Part shown: positions 36,045 to 45,060 of the stretch, piece by piece
How the letters are laid out: each line of letters begins with the position of its first letter
Numbering within the stretch: position 1 is the first letter of the stretch
DNA from: SABI01 sp963663665
Lineage (GTDB): Bacteria > Spirochaetota > Spirochaetia > Sphaerochaetales > Sphaerochaetaceae
Length of the DNA: 64,000 nucleotides
Direction of reading: 5' to 3'
Assembly: GCA_963663665.2 (NCBI GenBank)
Contig: CAXXKP010000001.1
Span: forward strand, 434,001-498,000
Program-made: the position numbers and the translations under genes
The notes under the pieces: model-generated
Seen by the model: the letters and a program-made list of their open reading frames with translations, nothing else
Databases searched by the model: none
Told to the model about the DNA's origin: nothing

Positions 36045-38384
36045 TTACTCTTTCTTCTCCAAATCTTTTAACAATCGATTGTCTTTTATTTTTCCAAAAA
36101 CCGCCAGAAGAGCAGGTAGGAATATAAGGGTCCCCACCATTGTTGATAAAAGAGCGAGTGAAACAAGAAGGCCAAAGACAGCGATCCCCTTGAATGTTGC
36201 TGCGGTAAGAACCATCATTCCGGCAAAGATAGATACCGTAGTAAGCAAAATGGGCCGTCCTGTTATTCTTAGAGTCGCACTTAGTGCAAGGTGAATATTA
36301 TTCTTATGTTTCTTCCTCTGCTTTATATATTGAAGCATAAAATGGATAGCATCATCTACGCCAACTCCGATTGCAACACTCGAACCCATGAGAGTAATCA
36401 TATCTCGCGGAATTCCAAATATCACCATAAAAATAGTATTCATCATCAATCCAAAAGCTAACGGGACAAGGACAATGAGACTATATCGGAAAACCCGGAA
36501 AATCCCGAATGTAATGAGAAAGATGAATACCATTGAGAGAAGAACAGATTTAAGCTGATCTATGTTCATGATTTCGCTCAGATTGAGATAGATAAGAGCA
36601 TTACACCAAATTTCATTATCAATTTCAGAAGGAAGATACTCCTCAATTGTAGCATTGATCTGCGTGTATAAATCAAGAAAAGCTTTATCATTAACTAATA
36701 ACCCTGTTTTAGGGTTGCGCACCATACAATTAATCGTTATCTCTGAATATTCCTGATTAATGAGAGTTTTTGCCATAGCATCTGTGGTCTGCATATCAAA
36801 GATCTTAAACAGACGACTTACAACCATCCTCAGCCCTCGACTCTCGGGAAGGGTAGCAGACCCATTCATGATATAGTTTATATTTCTTAGGTAGCTTGCA
36901 TACGATCTGATTCTTTGAACAGATGGAAACGAAAGTAGTTCTATTTCAAAATCTGACACCTTTTTCAATATCTCGTCCTCAAGAAAATAATCCTTCTGAT
37001 TATTTGGCGCTTTTAATGTAATATTTACTGGCTGGAAACTGCCAAGGTTTTCTCCAAGATACTTGAGATCACGAACCATTGGTTCTTCCTCAGGAAAGTA
37101 ATTGAGATAATCCGACTGATGAGTCATGTTAGGACTAAGGATAAAAAATATTACTGTTGTAAAGAGTAGGATTCCAAGAACAAAATATCGAAATACATAG
37201 AGTCTTTCAGCTAGTTTACCCATCCATTGAGTGAGTACTCCTTTACGAACTAATGCTGCATATCTTGCTTTAGGCATCGGAAGCAACTTCAAGACAGCTG
37301 GAAGAAAGAAAAGTGAGAGCAGTGCACAACTAACTATCCCAAATGCAGAGGAAAGCCCAAATTCTCGTGTTTGGCTCAACGAAGTAGTGAGCAAGCTTAA
37401 AAATCCGGCTGCAGTGGTAACAGCTGCCATAAGAATTGTTCCAGCGATCCTACGAACCCCAAGCACTATCCACTTATTATCACTGCTCCTTTGTGGCATA
37501 GAACGATAATATTCATTGAGAAGATGAATACTATAGGAGGTCCCAAGGGTTATTACTAAAGGAGGCATCATAATTCCTATAATGGTAAGTTTTATACCAA
37601 AGAGAACCATTAAACCCAAACTCCAGATTGTTCCGATAATAACACTTATAAAAGGAAGAATAACTGCACGTAAGGACTTGAATCCAAGATAGAAAAAAAT
37701 AAGAATGACTAACCCACTAAGAACTAGCAGAATGGAGAGATCTTTTGACATATATTGCTCTGTTCTAGCAGTGAATACATAATCTCCACTTGCATAGACT
37801 GTGTAATATTTTTTTAGGGGTTCAATTATTGGATTAAATTTTTGCATAAATCGTTGAGTATCATCAATTTTTTCACAGTAAAAAAGAGCAGAAATTATTG
37901 TTGAATCATTTGAGCGTACTATTCCCGATAAAGTTGGATCTCCAGTAAATGCTCTTTTGTAATCATTCATTTCAGATTGATTCTGAGGAGCTCTCCCATC
38001 TGGCCCTGCAGATGATGCAACCAGCCTTGACCCAATTTTTTTAAATGAGATTGAATTGAAAGGACTAATACTTTCACCTATACCATCAAGAGCTTCAATC
38101 TCTTTTATTACTTTCTCAAATAATTGAAGACCTTCGACATCAAAAATTTCTTTATCAGAACCTTCAATAGCCAAGATAAGAGTACGATATGTGCCTTCCT
38201 CAAAACCGTGTTTCTTAAGAATTTCCTTTACCTTGTCATCCTCAGGAACGAGATTTTGAATATTTGAATCCATTGAAATTCTGAAGGCTGCAAGTCCTAA
38301 ACCTAAAGTTATAATGGCTACAATACATAAAATGAGAATTGCATGCCTACCTGACCATTCAAAGACTTTTCGCTTAATACCCAT
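36045..38384 (-). CDS. MMPL/RND-superfamily transporter
   Basis: 779 residues with two similar halves, each of one plus five membrane segments flanking a large extracytoplasmic loop (about 30-215 and 420-600). The TM4-equivalents carry the RND-type pattern (SVAIGVGVDDAIHFML in the second half, PPLVITLGTSYSIHLL in the first). This fits the hopanoid/lipid-exporting MMPL proteins rather than tripartite drug pumps, since no fusion protein or outer-membrane channel is nearby. Probably exports a lipid or hydrophobic molecule. Convergent with the adenylate-forming gene, 45 nt apart. Confidence 0.88.
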   Translation of the reverse strand: MGIKRKVFEWSGRHAILILCIVAIITLGLGLAAFRISMDSNIQNLVPEDDKVKEILKKHGFEEGTYRTLILAIEGSDKEIFDVEGLQLFEKVIKEIEALDGIGESISPFNSISFKKIGSRLVASSAGPDGRAPQNQSEMNDYKRAFTGDPTLSGIVRSNDSTIISALFYCEKIDDTQRFMQKFNPIIEPLKKYYTVYASGDYVFTARTEQYMSKDLSILLVLSGLVILIFFYLGFKSLRAVILPFISVIIGTIWSLGLMVLFGIKLTIIGIMMPPLVITLGTSYSIHLLNEYYRSMPQRSSDNKWIVLGVRRIAGTILMAAVTTAAGFLSLLTTSLSQTREFGLSSAFGIVSCALLSLFFLPAVLKLLPMPKARYAALVRKGVLTQWMGKLAERLYVFRYFVLGILLFTTVIFFILSPNMTHQSDYLNYFPEEEPMVRDLKYLGENLGSFQPVNITLKAPNNQKDYFLEDEILKKVSDFEIELLSFPSVQRIRSYASYLRNINYIMNGSATLPESRGLRMVVSRLFKIFDMQTTDAMAKTLINQEYSEITINCMVRNPKTGLLVNDKAFLDLYTQINATIEEYLPSEIDNEIWCNALIYLNLSEIMNIDQLKSVLLSMVFIFLITFGIFRVFRYSLIVLVPLAFGLMMNTIFMVIFGIPRDMITLMGSSVAIGVGVDDAIHFMLQYIKQRKKHKNNIHLALSATLRITGRPILLTTVSIFAGMMVLTAATFKGIAVFGLLVSLALLSTMVGTLIFLPALLAVFGKIKDNRLLKDLEKKE

Positions 38385-38647
38385 CTATATTATCCAGTAC
38401 TAGAGACCTTTATACGTTACTGATTAATATAAACCAGATACCTTTTGACAGCAAGAATTAATCGAAATCAGAGATAAATGAAAAAAAGATATTTTAAACT
38501 TCACGTTATTATTACGAGGAAAGATTTTTTTAGTGACAGACAATCTCCCTATATGGATTCTAACCCTTTGTGAAGTGTGAGTTTGTCACTTTACGGAATA
38601 TGAATAATTTTTTATACATATACTGTACACCAATCAAGGAGAATATA

Positions 38648-40666
38648 ATGAAAGACCTTTTAATAATTGGCGGAGTTGCAGCTGGTGCAACTGCAGCCGC
38701 ACGTGCTCGAAGAATAGACAATAATGTAAATATTACACTACTTGAGGCTGGAGCAGATGTATCCTTTGCCAATTGTGGTTTACCTTATTATATAGGTGGA
38801 GATATTGAATATCGTTCATCTTTGATTCTAGCTAGCAAAGAAACATTTAATGAACAATATAGAGTTAATGTACACACAAATACTGAAGCATTATCAATTG
38901 ACCGAACTAACAAGAGTGTTAAAGCACGAAATACCCAAAACGGAAAAGAACTTACTTTCTCGTATGATGCACTCATTCTTGCTCAAGGGGGAAAGCCTGT
39001 TGTTCCACCACTTCCTGGTGTTGATAAAAGCCACGTCTTCCAGCTCTGGACTTTAGAAGACATGGATAAAATAGATAATTTCATTCGTGAAGACGAACCT
39101 CAAACAGGAGTAGTAGTAGGCGGTGGGTTCATCGGATTAGAGATGGTAGAAGCATTAGCTAAACGAGGGATTAAAGTTACCCTTGTAGAGATGGCACCTC
39201 AAGTAATGCCAAATATGGAAGGTGAATTTGCTGGATTCCTTACAAAAGAACTCCTTGATTACGGTGTAAAACTCAAATTAGGAAAATCTGTTCAGTCTAT
39301 TGAAGACACTAAAGTAGTATTAAATGACGGAACAAAGGTCGATGCAGATTTTGTATTACTCTCAGTGGGCGTTAGACCAACTTTACAATTAGCTAAAGAT
39401 GCAGGCCTTGAAATAGGAACATCTGGTGGTTTGAAAGTTAGCAATCAAATGAGAACAAGTGACCCTTCCATTTATGCAGCAGGTGACATGGTTGAAATTA
39501 TGCATTCAGTTCTTGATAAATCAGTAAGAATGCCACTCGCAGGACCTGCAAATAGACAAGGAAGAATTGTTGCAGAAAATGCTCTCGGTGGATCTCGCAC
39601 CTATAAAGGAGCAATGGGAACTTCTATTGTAAAAATCTTTGGTGCAGTAGCTGGGTCCACCGGTATGAGTCTAAAAATGGCAAAAGATAGTGGATTTGAT
39701 GCAGATGCTGTAGTCGTTCATAAATCGAGTCATACCTCATACTATCCAGGTTCTGAAAAAGTGAGTTTGATGCTCATTTACGAAAAGACAAGTGGGAAGG
39801 TCCTCGGTGCTCAAGCTGCTGGACGAGTAGGAATAGACAAACGCCTTGATGTAATAGCAACTGCAATAGCAGGTAATCTTACAATTGAAGACCTTGAAGA
39901 ACTTGATTTCGCATATGCTCCACCATTTAACAGCCCTAACGGGCCTGTAAATATGGCAGCATTCACTGCTGGAAACCATAAGAATGGATTCAGTCCCTCA
40001 ATTCTTGCCCAAGATGTGGAAGCCTTTGCAATGGAAAGCCAACCTATTGTAATAGATCTAAGAGACCCTATCTCTTTCGCTAAAGCGAACCTCGCAGGAT
40101 CTAACAATCTGAGCCAAGATATTATTAGAGACAATATTGACCAAATTCCAACAGAACATCCGATACTCCTCATTAGTGATGATGGACAAAAAGGACATGT
40201 GGCATTACGTATGCTAAAAGGTCTTGGTGTCGATAAAGTGTATAACCTTAGTGGTGGATACTACTCCTTAGAAAGATATGCCCGTTCAATAGGCTATAAA
40301 TTCCTTTCAGTGGGTCTTTTCCCTGTTGAGAAAAAATCGATAGAAGACCTTGAAAAAGGTCATGATACTGAAACATCCTCCAAATCAGAAGTTCAAGATG
40401 ATGGACTTCCTGAGGATGGCCCAATCATCGTTGATGTAAGAACACCAATGGAGTTTGCAATGGGTGCTCATCCAAAAGCAATTAATGTGGATCTCGATAG
40501 CCTTACAGAGTGGGCTGACTCTATTGAAGACAAAGATCGAGAAATTATTCTCTACTGTGCTTCTGGTGCTCGCTCTAGTTATGGACTTCGTATTCTAAAA
40601 CAACTAGGATTTAGCAATTTGAAAAATGGTGGAAGCCTTCATAGCATGATGGCATCGGGAATATAA
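38648..40666 (+). CDS. CoA-disulfide reductase-like flavoprotein with two rhodanese domains
   Basis: 672 residues from the ATG at 38648 (AAGGAGA 5 nt upstream; a longer frame from 38570 lacks support). The N-terminal FAD/NAD domain has GGVAAGATAAARARR and the single redox cysteine Cys43 in SFANCGLPYYIGG, exactly the CoA-disulfide reductase arrangement. Two rhodanese domains follow. The first (about 465-560) lacks the catalytic cysteine (LLISDDGQKGH); the second (about 590-672) keeps it in ILYCASGARSS. Such fusions reduce CoA disulfides, persulfides or polysulfide with NAD(P)H. A TTTACG-N17-TATACA promoter and a long terminator hairpin suggest a single-gene unit. Confidence 0.92.
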   Translation: MKDLLIIGGVAAGATAAARARRIDNNVNITLLEAGADVSFANCGLPYYIGGDIEYRSSLILASKETFNEQYRVNVHTNTEALSIDRTNKSVKARNTQNGKELTFSYDALILAQGGKPVVPPLPGVDKSHVFQLWTLEDMDKIDNFIREDEPQTGVVVGGGFIGLEMVEALAKRGIKVTLVEMAPQVMPNMEGEFAGFLTKELLDYGVKLKLGKSVQSIEDTKVVLNDGTKVDADFVLLSVGVRPTLQLAKDAGLEIGTSGGLKVSNQMRTSDPSIYAAGDMVEIMHSVLDKSVRMPLAGPANRQGRIVAENALGGSRTYKGAMGTSIVKIFGAVAGSTGMSLKMAKDSGFDADAVVVHKSSHTSYYPGSEKVSLMLIYEKTSGKVLGAQAAGRVGIDKRLDVIATAIAGNLTIEDLEELDFAYAPPFNSPNGPVNMAAFTAGNHKNGFSPSILAQDVEAFAMESQPIVIDLRDPISFAKANLAGSNNLSQDIIRDNIDQIPTEHPILLISDDGQKGHVALRMLKGLGVDKVYNLSGGYYSLERYARSIGYKFLSVGLFPVEKKSIEDLEKGHDTETSSKSEVQDDGLPEDGPIIVDVRTPMEFAMGAHPKAINVDLDSLTEWADSIEDKDREIILYCASGARSSYGLRILKQLGFSNLKNGGSLHSMMASGI

Positions 40667-40697
40667 AGATTCTAAGGTAGTTAAACGCCAACCACAT

Positions 40698-40770
40698 AGA
40701 TTCTTCTTGATCAAGAAAAATATAATTCTTAAGAATTTTATTCTCTTGGTTAAGTAAGAATCTTTTTTTT
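40698..40770 (+). terminator. Unusually long AT-rich terminator hairpin
   Basis: The stem runs from AGATTCTT (40698) to AAGAATCT (40763) with nested complementary blocks TTGATCAAGA/TCTTGGTTAA and AATTCTT/AAGAATT up to an almost loopless tip, about 29 pairs with small bulges, followed by eight T residues. It lies 31 nt after the flavoprotein gene. Confidence 0.75.
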
Positions 40771-41097
40771 GGACATAATTCTCTTCACTATTTTTTTTAC
40801 AATAATTACACTGATTATTTCTCTCTACAGGTTTATATAATGAAATCATTTTTATCTAACATCCATTACTGGGACAATCACAAGAAATTGTATTATACTT
40901 GTAATACGAAAGAAAGATTGTAGTTGACCTATACATTTTTTTAATCTTTTTTTAGTATGTTGCAGTTTGTTGTGTTATGATATATTGAATGGAGATTATC
41001 ACTTCGAACTGTTTGTGCATCGAGTATCTCAAATTGGTACTCGGTTAGAAATATCTATTGGAATAAAATTGACTTCTTACATGAAGGAGAGAAAGCT
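40771..41097. other. Leader region of the molybdenum hydroxylase operon
   Basis: 327 nt without a gene. It ends in AAGGAGAGAAAG before the ATG at 41098. Possible -10 elements (TATGAT, TATATT) occur near 40980 without a convincing -35. Confidence 0.3.
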
Positions 41098-43386
41098 ATG
41101 AAAATTATCGGAAAACCCTTGAATAGAGTCGACGCAAAAGAAAAGGTCACGGGTAAAGCGAAATATACAGGAGATCTTGTAAGTCCACATGCACTATTTG
41201 CAAAAGTTATGCACAGTTCTATTGCAAATGGGTTAGTGAAATCTTTTGACTTAACTAAAGCCTGGGAAGTCCCTGGCGTTATTGATATCGTCACATGTTT
41301 TGACGTGCCAGATATTCAATTCCCTACAGCAGGGCATCCTTGGTCGACGGAGAAAAAACACCAAGATATTGCCGACAGAAAATTACTCAATACCAGAGTC
41401 CGTTTCTATGGTGATGATATTGCTGCTGTCATAGCAGAAGATGAACTCGCAGCACATGAGGCAGTAAGGAATATCCAAGTCACATATGAAGAGTATGAGC
41501 CTCTTCTCTCTGTAGAGGCTGCTCTAGCTCCAGGAGCAAGTACAATCCATGAAGAAAAACCAGATAATATCGTGGTTAAATCCTCCTTTGAAGTCGGCTC
41601 CTTTGATGAGGCAATTAAAGAGGAAGGTCTAACTAAAATTGTGGGGGACTATGAAACCCCAATTGTACAACACTGTCATATTGAGAAAGTAACCTCCTAT
41701 GCTTATATGGAAAACGAAAAGATTGTAGTAGTTTCAGCGACACAAATTCCACACATCATACGAAGAATTTGTCACCAAGCTCTTGGTGTAGGGTATGGTG
41801 ATATTAGAATCATTAAACCCTATATAGGTGGAGGATTTGGGAACAGGCAGGATGCCTTAACCGAACCATTAAATGCTTATCTCACTACACGAGTAGGAGG
41901 ACGCCAAGTACGTCTAGAATATACTCGAGAAGAGACTTTCAATTGTACTAGAGTTCGCCACGCTATGAAATTTCATATTGAATCGTATGTTCGAAAAGAT
42001 GGGACTTTTGCAGCAAGATCAATTGTTGCTTACTCTAACCAAGGAGCATACGCTTCTCATGCACATGCCTTAGTTGCTAATGCAGTGAATGGATTTCGTA
42101 TGATGTATCCAGTTGGAGCTATCAAAGGAGATGCATTCACAGTATATACAAACTTACCTACAGCTGGTGCTATGAGAGCATACGGAATCCCTCAAATAGG
42201 ATTTGCCCTTGAAGCGCATATCGATGACATTATCAGAAAAACGAACCTTGACCCAATTGTGTTTAGAAAACAGAATATGATGAAACTAGGTTTTGTAGAC
42301 CCTATCACAACGATAGAATGCCATTCAACAGGACTTTCAGAATGTATCGACATTGGTGAGAAGCACCTTAACTATTCTGAAAAAAGAGTTGCATATGCTA
42401 ACCAAACAGGCCCCTTACGAAAAGGAGTCGGGATGGGTATCTTCTGCTATAAAACAGGAGTCTATCCTATCAGCTTAGAGACTTCTGCTTGCCGTATGGT
42501 TCTCAACCAAGACGGATCACTTCAATTACAGTTAGGAGCTACTGAAATTGGTCAGGGTGCTGATACAGTCTTTTCGATGATGGCAGCAGAAACTATAGGT
42601 GTCTCTATGGATAAGATTCACTTGATAAGTAAGCAAGATACTGACATCACCCCATACGACACAGGGGCATATGCTTCTAGACAAACGTATGTTTCTGGAA
42701 TGGCCGTGAAAAAGACAGCTCAAGTATTTAAGAAAAGACTCCTTGAGTTTGCTGGGTATATGTTAAAAAAAGACCCTGTGGATTTAGATATAAAAGATAA
42801 TTATATAGTTCATGTAAATAAAGATGAACAATTACTTTCCGTTGCTACTGTCGCAGAGGAATCTTGTTATAGCCTTTCAAACTCAACACATATCTCAGCT
42901 GAAGAGTCTCACCACTGTTCAGATAACACGTACTCTTTTGGAGTCTGTTTTGTTGAAATACAAGTAGATATACCTATGTGCCAAATTAAAGTATTGGATA
43001 TCATCAATGTCCATGACTCAGGAAAAATCATCAACCATCAAACTGCTGAGGGGCAGGTTCATGGAGGAATGAGTATGGGTCTTGGCTATGGTCTCTATGA
43101 GCATCTCGATTTTGACCAAAAAACAGGAAGAATGCTTAACGATAATCTTCTTGATTACAAGTTGATGACCCCAATGGATACCCCGGACTTACATGTAGCA
43201 TTTGTAGAAACAGATGACCCAACAGGACCTTATGGGAATAAGTCTTTAGGTGAGCCACCAACAATTCCGGTAGCACCAGCAATTAGAAACGCATTGCTGA
43301 ATGCAACAGGCGTAGAAGTGAATTCAATTCCTATTAACCCAGAAAAACTGTTCTTTTCATTACAGGGTGCAGGACTCATTAAATAA
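41098..43386 (+). CDS. Xanthine dehydrogenase-family molybdopterin-binding subunit
   Basis: 762 residues, the large catalytic subunit of a molybdenum hydroxylase. N-terminal aldehyde-oxidase a/b-hammerhead (KVTGKAKYTGDL), then molybdopterin-binding motifs PYIGGGFGNRQDA, TAGAMRAYGIPQ, LGATEIGQGADTV and the active-site glutamate region SLGEPPTIPVAPAI near the C-terminus. The AYG active-site loop argues against a CO dehydrogenase (which carries AYRCSFR). Likely substrates are a purine, a nicotinate-like heterocycle or an aldehyde; the sequence does not decide. First gene of a large-medium-small operon. Confidence 0.93.
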   Translation: MKIIGKPLNRVDAKEKVTGKAKYTGDLVSPHALFAKVMHSSIANGLVKSFDLTKAWEVPGVIDIVTCFDVPDIQFPTAGHPWSTEKKHQDIADRKLLNTRVRFYGDDIAAVIAEDELAAHEAVRNIQVTYEEYEPLLSVEAALAPGASTIHEEKPDNIVVKSSFEVGSFDEAIKEEGLTKIVGDYETPIVQHCHIEKVTSYAYMENEKIVVVSATQIPHIIRRICHQALGVGYGDIRIIKPYIGGGFGNRQDALTEPLNAYLTTRVGGRQVRLEYTREETFNCTRVRHAMKFHIESYVRKDGTFAARSIVAYSNQGAYASHAHALVANAVNGFRMMYPVGAIKGDAFTVYTNLPTAGAMRAYGIPQIGFALEAHIDDIIRKTNLDPIVFRKQNMMKLGFVDPITTIECHSTGLSECIDIGEKHLNYSEKRVAYANQTGPLRKGVGMGIFCYKTGVYPISLETSACRMVLNQDGSLQLQLGATEIGQGADTVFSMMAAETIGVSMDKIHLISKQDTDITPYDTGAYASRQTYVSGMAVKKTAQVFKKRLLEFAGYMLKKDPVDLDIKDNYIVHVNKDEQLLSVATVAEESCYSLSNSTHISAEESHHCSDNTYSFGVCFVEIQVDIPMCQIKVLDIINVHDSGKIINHQTAEGQVHGGMSMGLGYGLYEHLDFDQKTGRMLNDNLLDYKLMTPMDTPDLHVAFVETDDPTGPYGNKSLGEPPTIPVAPAIRNALLNATGVEVNSIPINPEKLFFSLQGAGLIK

Positions 43387-43397
43387 AGGAAGAAAAC

Positions 43398-44285
43398 ATG
43401 TACGATATTAAAAACTTATATGAACCAACTTCAGTACTAGAAGCACTGAAACTAAAACAAGAACATCCCGAAGCTTTGATCCTTGCAGGAGGAAGTGATA
43501 TCCTCATCAAGATTCGTGAAGGGAAATTAGCTGGTTGTAATCTTATTAGCATCTACAGTCTTGATGAACTGCGTGGAATCTGTATTGAGGATGATGGCTC
43601 AATCTTAATTAGACCTCTTTCAAGCTTTACTGATGTAGTTATGAACCCTATCATAAAAAAGCATATCCCTGTTCTTGGAGAGGCTGTTGAACAAATTGGT
43701 GGCCCTCAAATTAGGAATATTGGTACTATTGGCGGAAATATCTGTAATGGGGTAACAAGTGCAGATTCTGCCTCTACTCTCAAAGCATATGATGCCGTAC
43801 TTGAAATCACCAGCCTTCATGGTACTCGAGTTGTTCCATACGCAGAATTCAATATTAAACCAGGTAAGGTTGATCTCCAATCAGGAGAAATTCTCACAGG
43901 AATTCGTATTCCTAAAGAAAGTTATGAACACACATTTGGACATTACATTAAATATGCTATGCGAAAAGCAATGGATATAGCAACATTGAACTGCTCAGTG
44001 AATGTAAGATTAAGTGAAGATAAGAAAAAAATTGATAGATTTCGTATTGCTTTCGGTGTTGCTGCACCTATCCCTATTCGTTCATCAGCGGCAGAAGTTG
44101 CTGCTACAAACCATCTTCTCAACGAAGAATTACTCAATCTTGTAGCAGAAGGTGCTCTTAAGGATGTGACACCAAGAACAAGCTGGAGAGCTTCAAAAGA
44201 ATTTAGACTTCATCTAGTTGAAGAACTCGCAAAGCGTGCCACTATCTCATCTATTGAGAAAGCAGGAGGAAAAATTAATGGCTAG
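43398..44285 (+). CDS. Molybdenum hydroxylase FAD-binding subunit
   Basis: 295 residues of the CoxM/XdhB type. FAD-binding strings LILAGGSDILIKIREG (residues about 28-43) and IGGPQIRNIGTIGGNICNG (about 100-118), followed by the C-terminal CO-dehydrogenase-flavoprotein domain. It passes electrons from the iron-sulfur subunit to its acceptor. It begins 11 nt after the large subunit and overlaps the small subunit by 8 nt. Confidence 0.93.
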   Translation: MYDIKNLYEPTSVLEALKLKQEHPEALILAGGSDILIKIREGKLAGCNLISIYSLDELRGICIEDDGSILIRPLSSFTDVVMNPIIKKHIPVLGEAVEQIGGPQIRNIGTIGGNICNGVTSADSASTLKAYDAVLEITSLHGTRVVPYAEFNIKPGKVDLQSGEILTGIRIPKESYEHTFGHYIKYAMRKAMDIATLNCSVNVRLSEDKKKIDRFRIAFGVAAPIPIRSSAAEVAATNHLLNEELLNLVAEGALKDVTPRTSWRASKEFRLHLVEELAKRATISSIEKAGGKING

Positions 44286-44769
44286 TAAAACAATAACATG
44301 TACGATTAATGGAAAACAAAAAGAATATTTAGTCGATACCCGTTCATCTCTATCTGATATGCTCAGAGGAAAGGCAGGACTCGATAGTATAAAGCATGGT
44401 TGTGATGTAGGTGAGTGTGGAGCATGTACTGTCCTTGTTGACGGGAAACCCTTCAATTCTTGTATTTATCTTGCTATATGGGCTGAAGGTAAGACGATCC
44501 TCACTCTAGAAGGACTTTCTGACAAGAAAGGTGCTATCTCTGATATCCAACAAGCATTCATTGATGAAGGAGCTGTTCAGTGTGGATTCTGTACACCAGG
44601 ATTTATCATGTCTTCAATTCCGATCATTACCAGTGATGAAGTTGCGAGCAGAGACGAAATAAGGAAACAAGTTGCAGGTAACCTCTGCAGATGTACTGGT
44701 TACGATAAAATCGTTAATGCGATAGAGAAAACTCAGCATAAGAGAATTGAAGAAAAAAAGACTACATAA
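44278..44769 (+). CDS. Molybdenum hydroxylase 2Fe-2S subunit
   Basis: 163 residues from the ATG at 44278, preceded by GGAGG and overlapping the FAD subunit stop (ATGGCTAG); the frame's upstream extension is not used. Plant-type cluster CDVGECGACTVLVDGKPFNSC and the second cluster QCGFCTPGF plus CRCTGYD, all eight cysteines present. Completes the three-subunit enzyme. No molybdenum cofactor maturation or insertion gene (XdhC-like) accompanies it in this window. Confidence 0.94.
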   Translation: MASKTITCTINGKQKEYLVDTRSSLSDMLRGKAGLDSIKHGCDVGECGACTVLVDGKPFNSCIYLAIWAEGKTILTLEGLSDKKGAISDIQQAFIDEGAVQCGFCTPGFIMSSIPIITSDEVASRDEIRKQVAGNLCRCTGYDKIVNAIEKTQHKRIEEKKTT

Positions 44770-44801
44770 GAAATTATATTTATTGCCCTTTATCATAATT
44801 G

Positions 44802-44842
44802 ATACTGTTCATCATACTATTTTGGTGAGCAGTATTTTTTTA
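44802..44842 (+). terminator. Terminator of the molybdenum hydroxylase operon
   Basis: 12-bp stem ATACTGTTCATC / GGTGAGCAGTAT (with two T.G pairs), 10-nt loop, then seven T residues, 33 nt after the small-subunit stop. Confidence 0.8.
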
Positions 44843-45060
44843 TTCTTATCAACACATTTTTTCTATGAATGATTATTGATTCTATAAACATAACATTTTA
44901 ATTGTTTTTGTATCGTAAAGAAGTTAGAACATAGCAACAACAATGGGGGAAAAAAGATATACCTATCAACGAATTTTAGAAGAGCGAGTTCCTTATAGTC
45001 GAAATACTTAAAAGAACTCAATCTTGTTTATAATTAAGGTTCTTAGGTATTAAAAATTAC

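Noticed and set aside
44614..44796. 60-codon minus-strand frame over the 2Fe-2S subunit
   Set aside because: Antisense shadow of a gene with all eight cluster cysteines.
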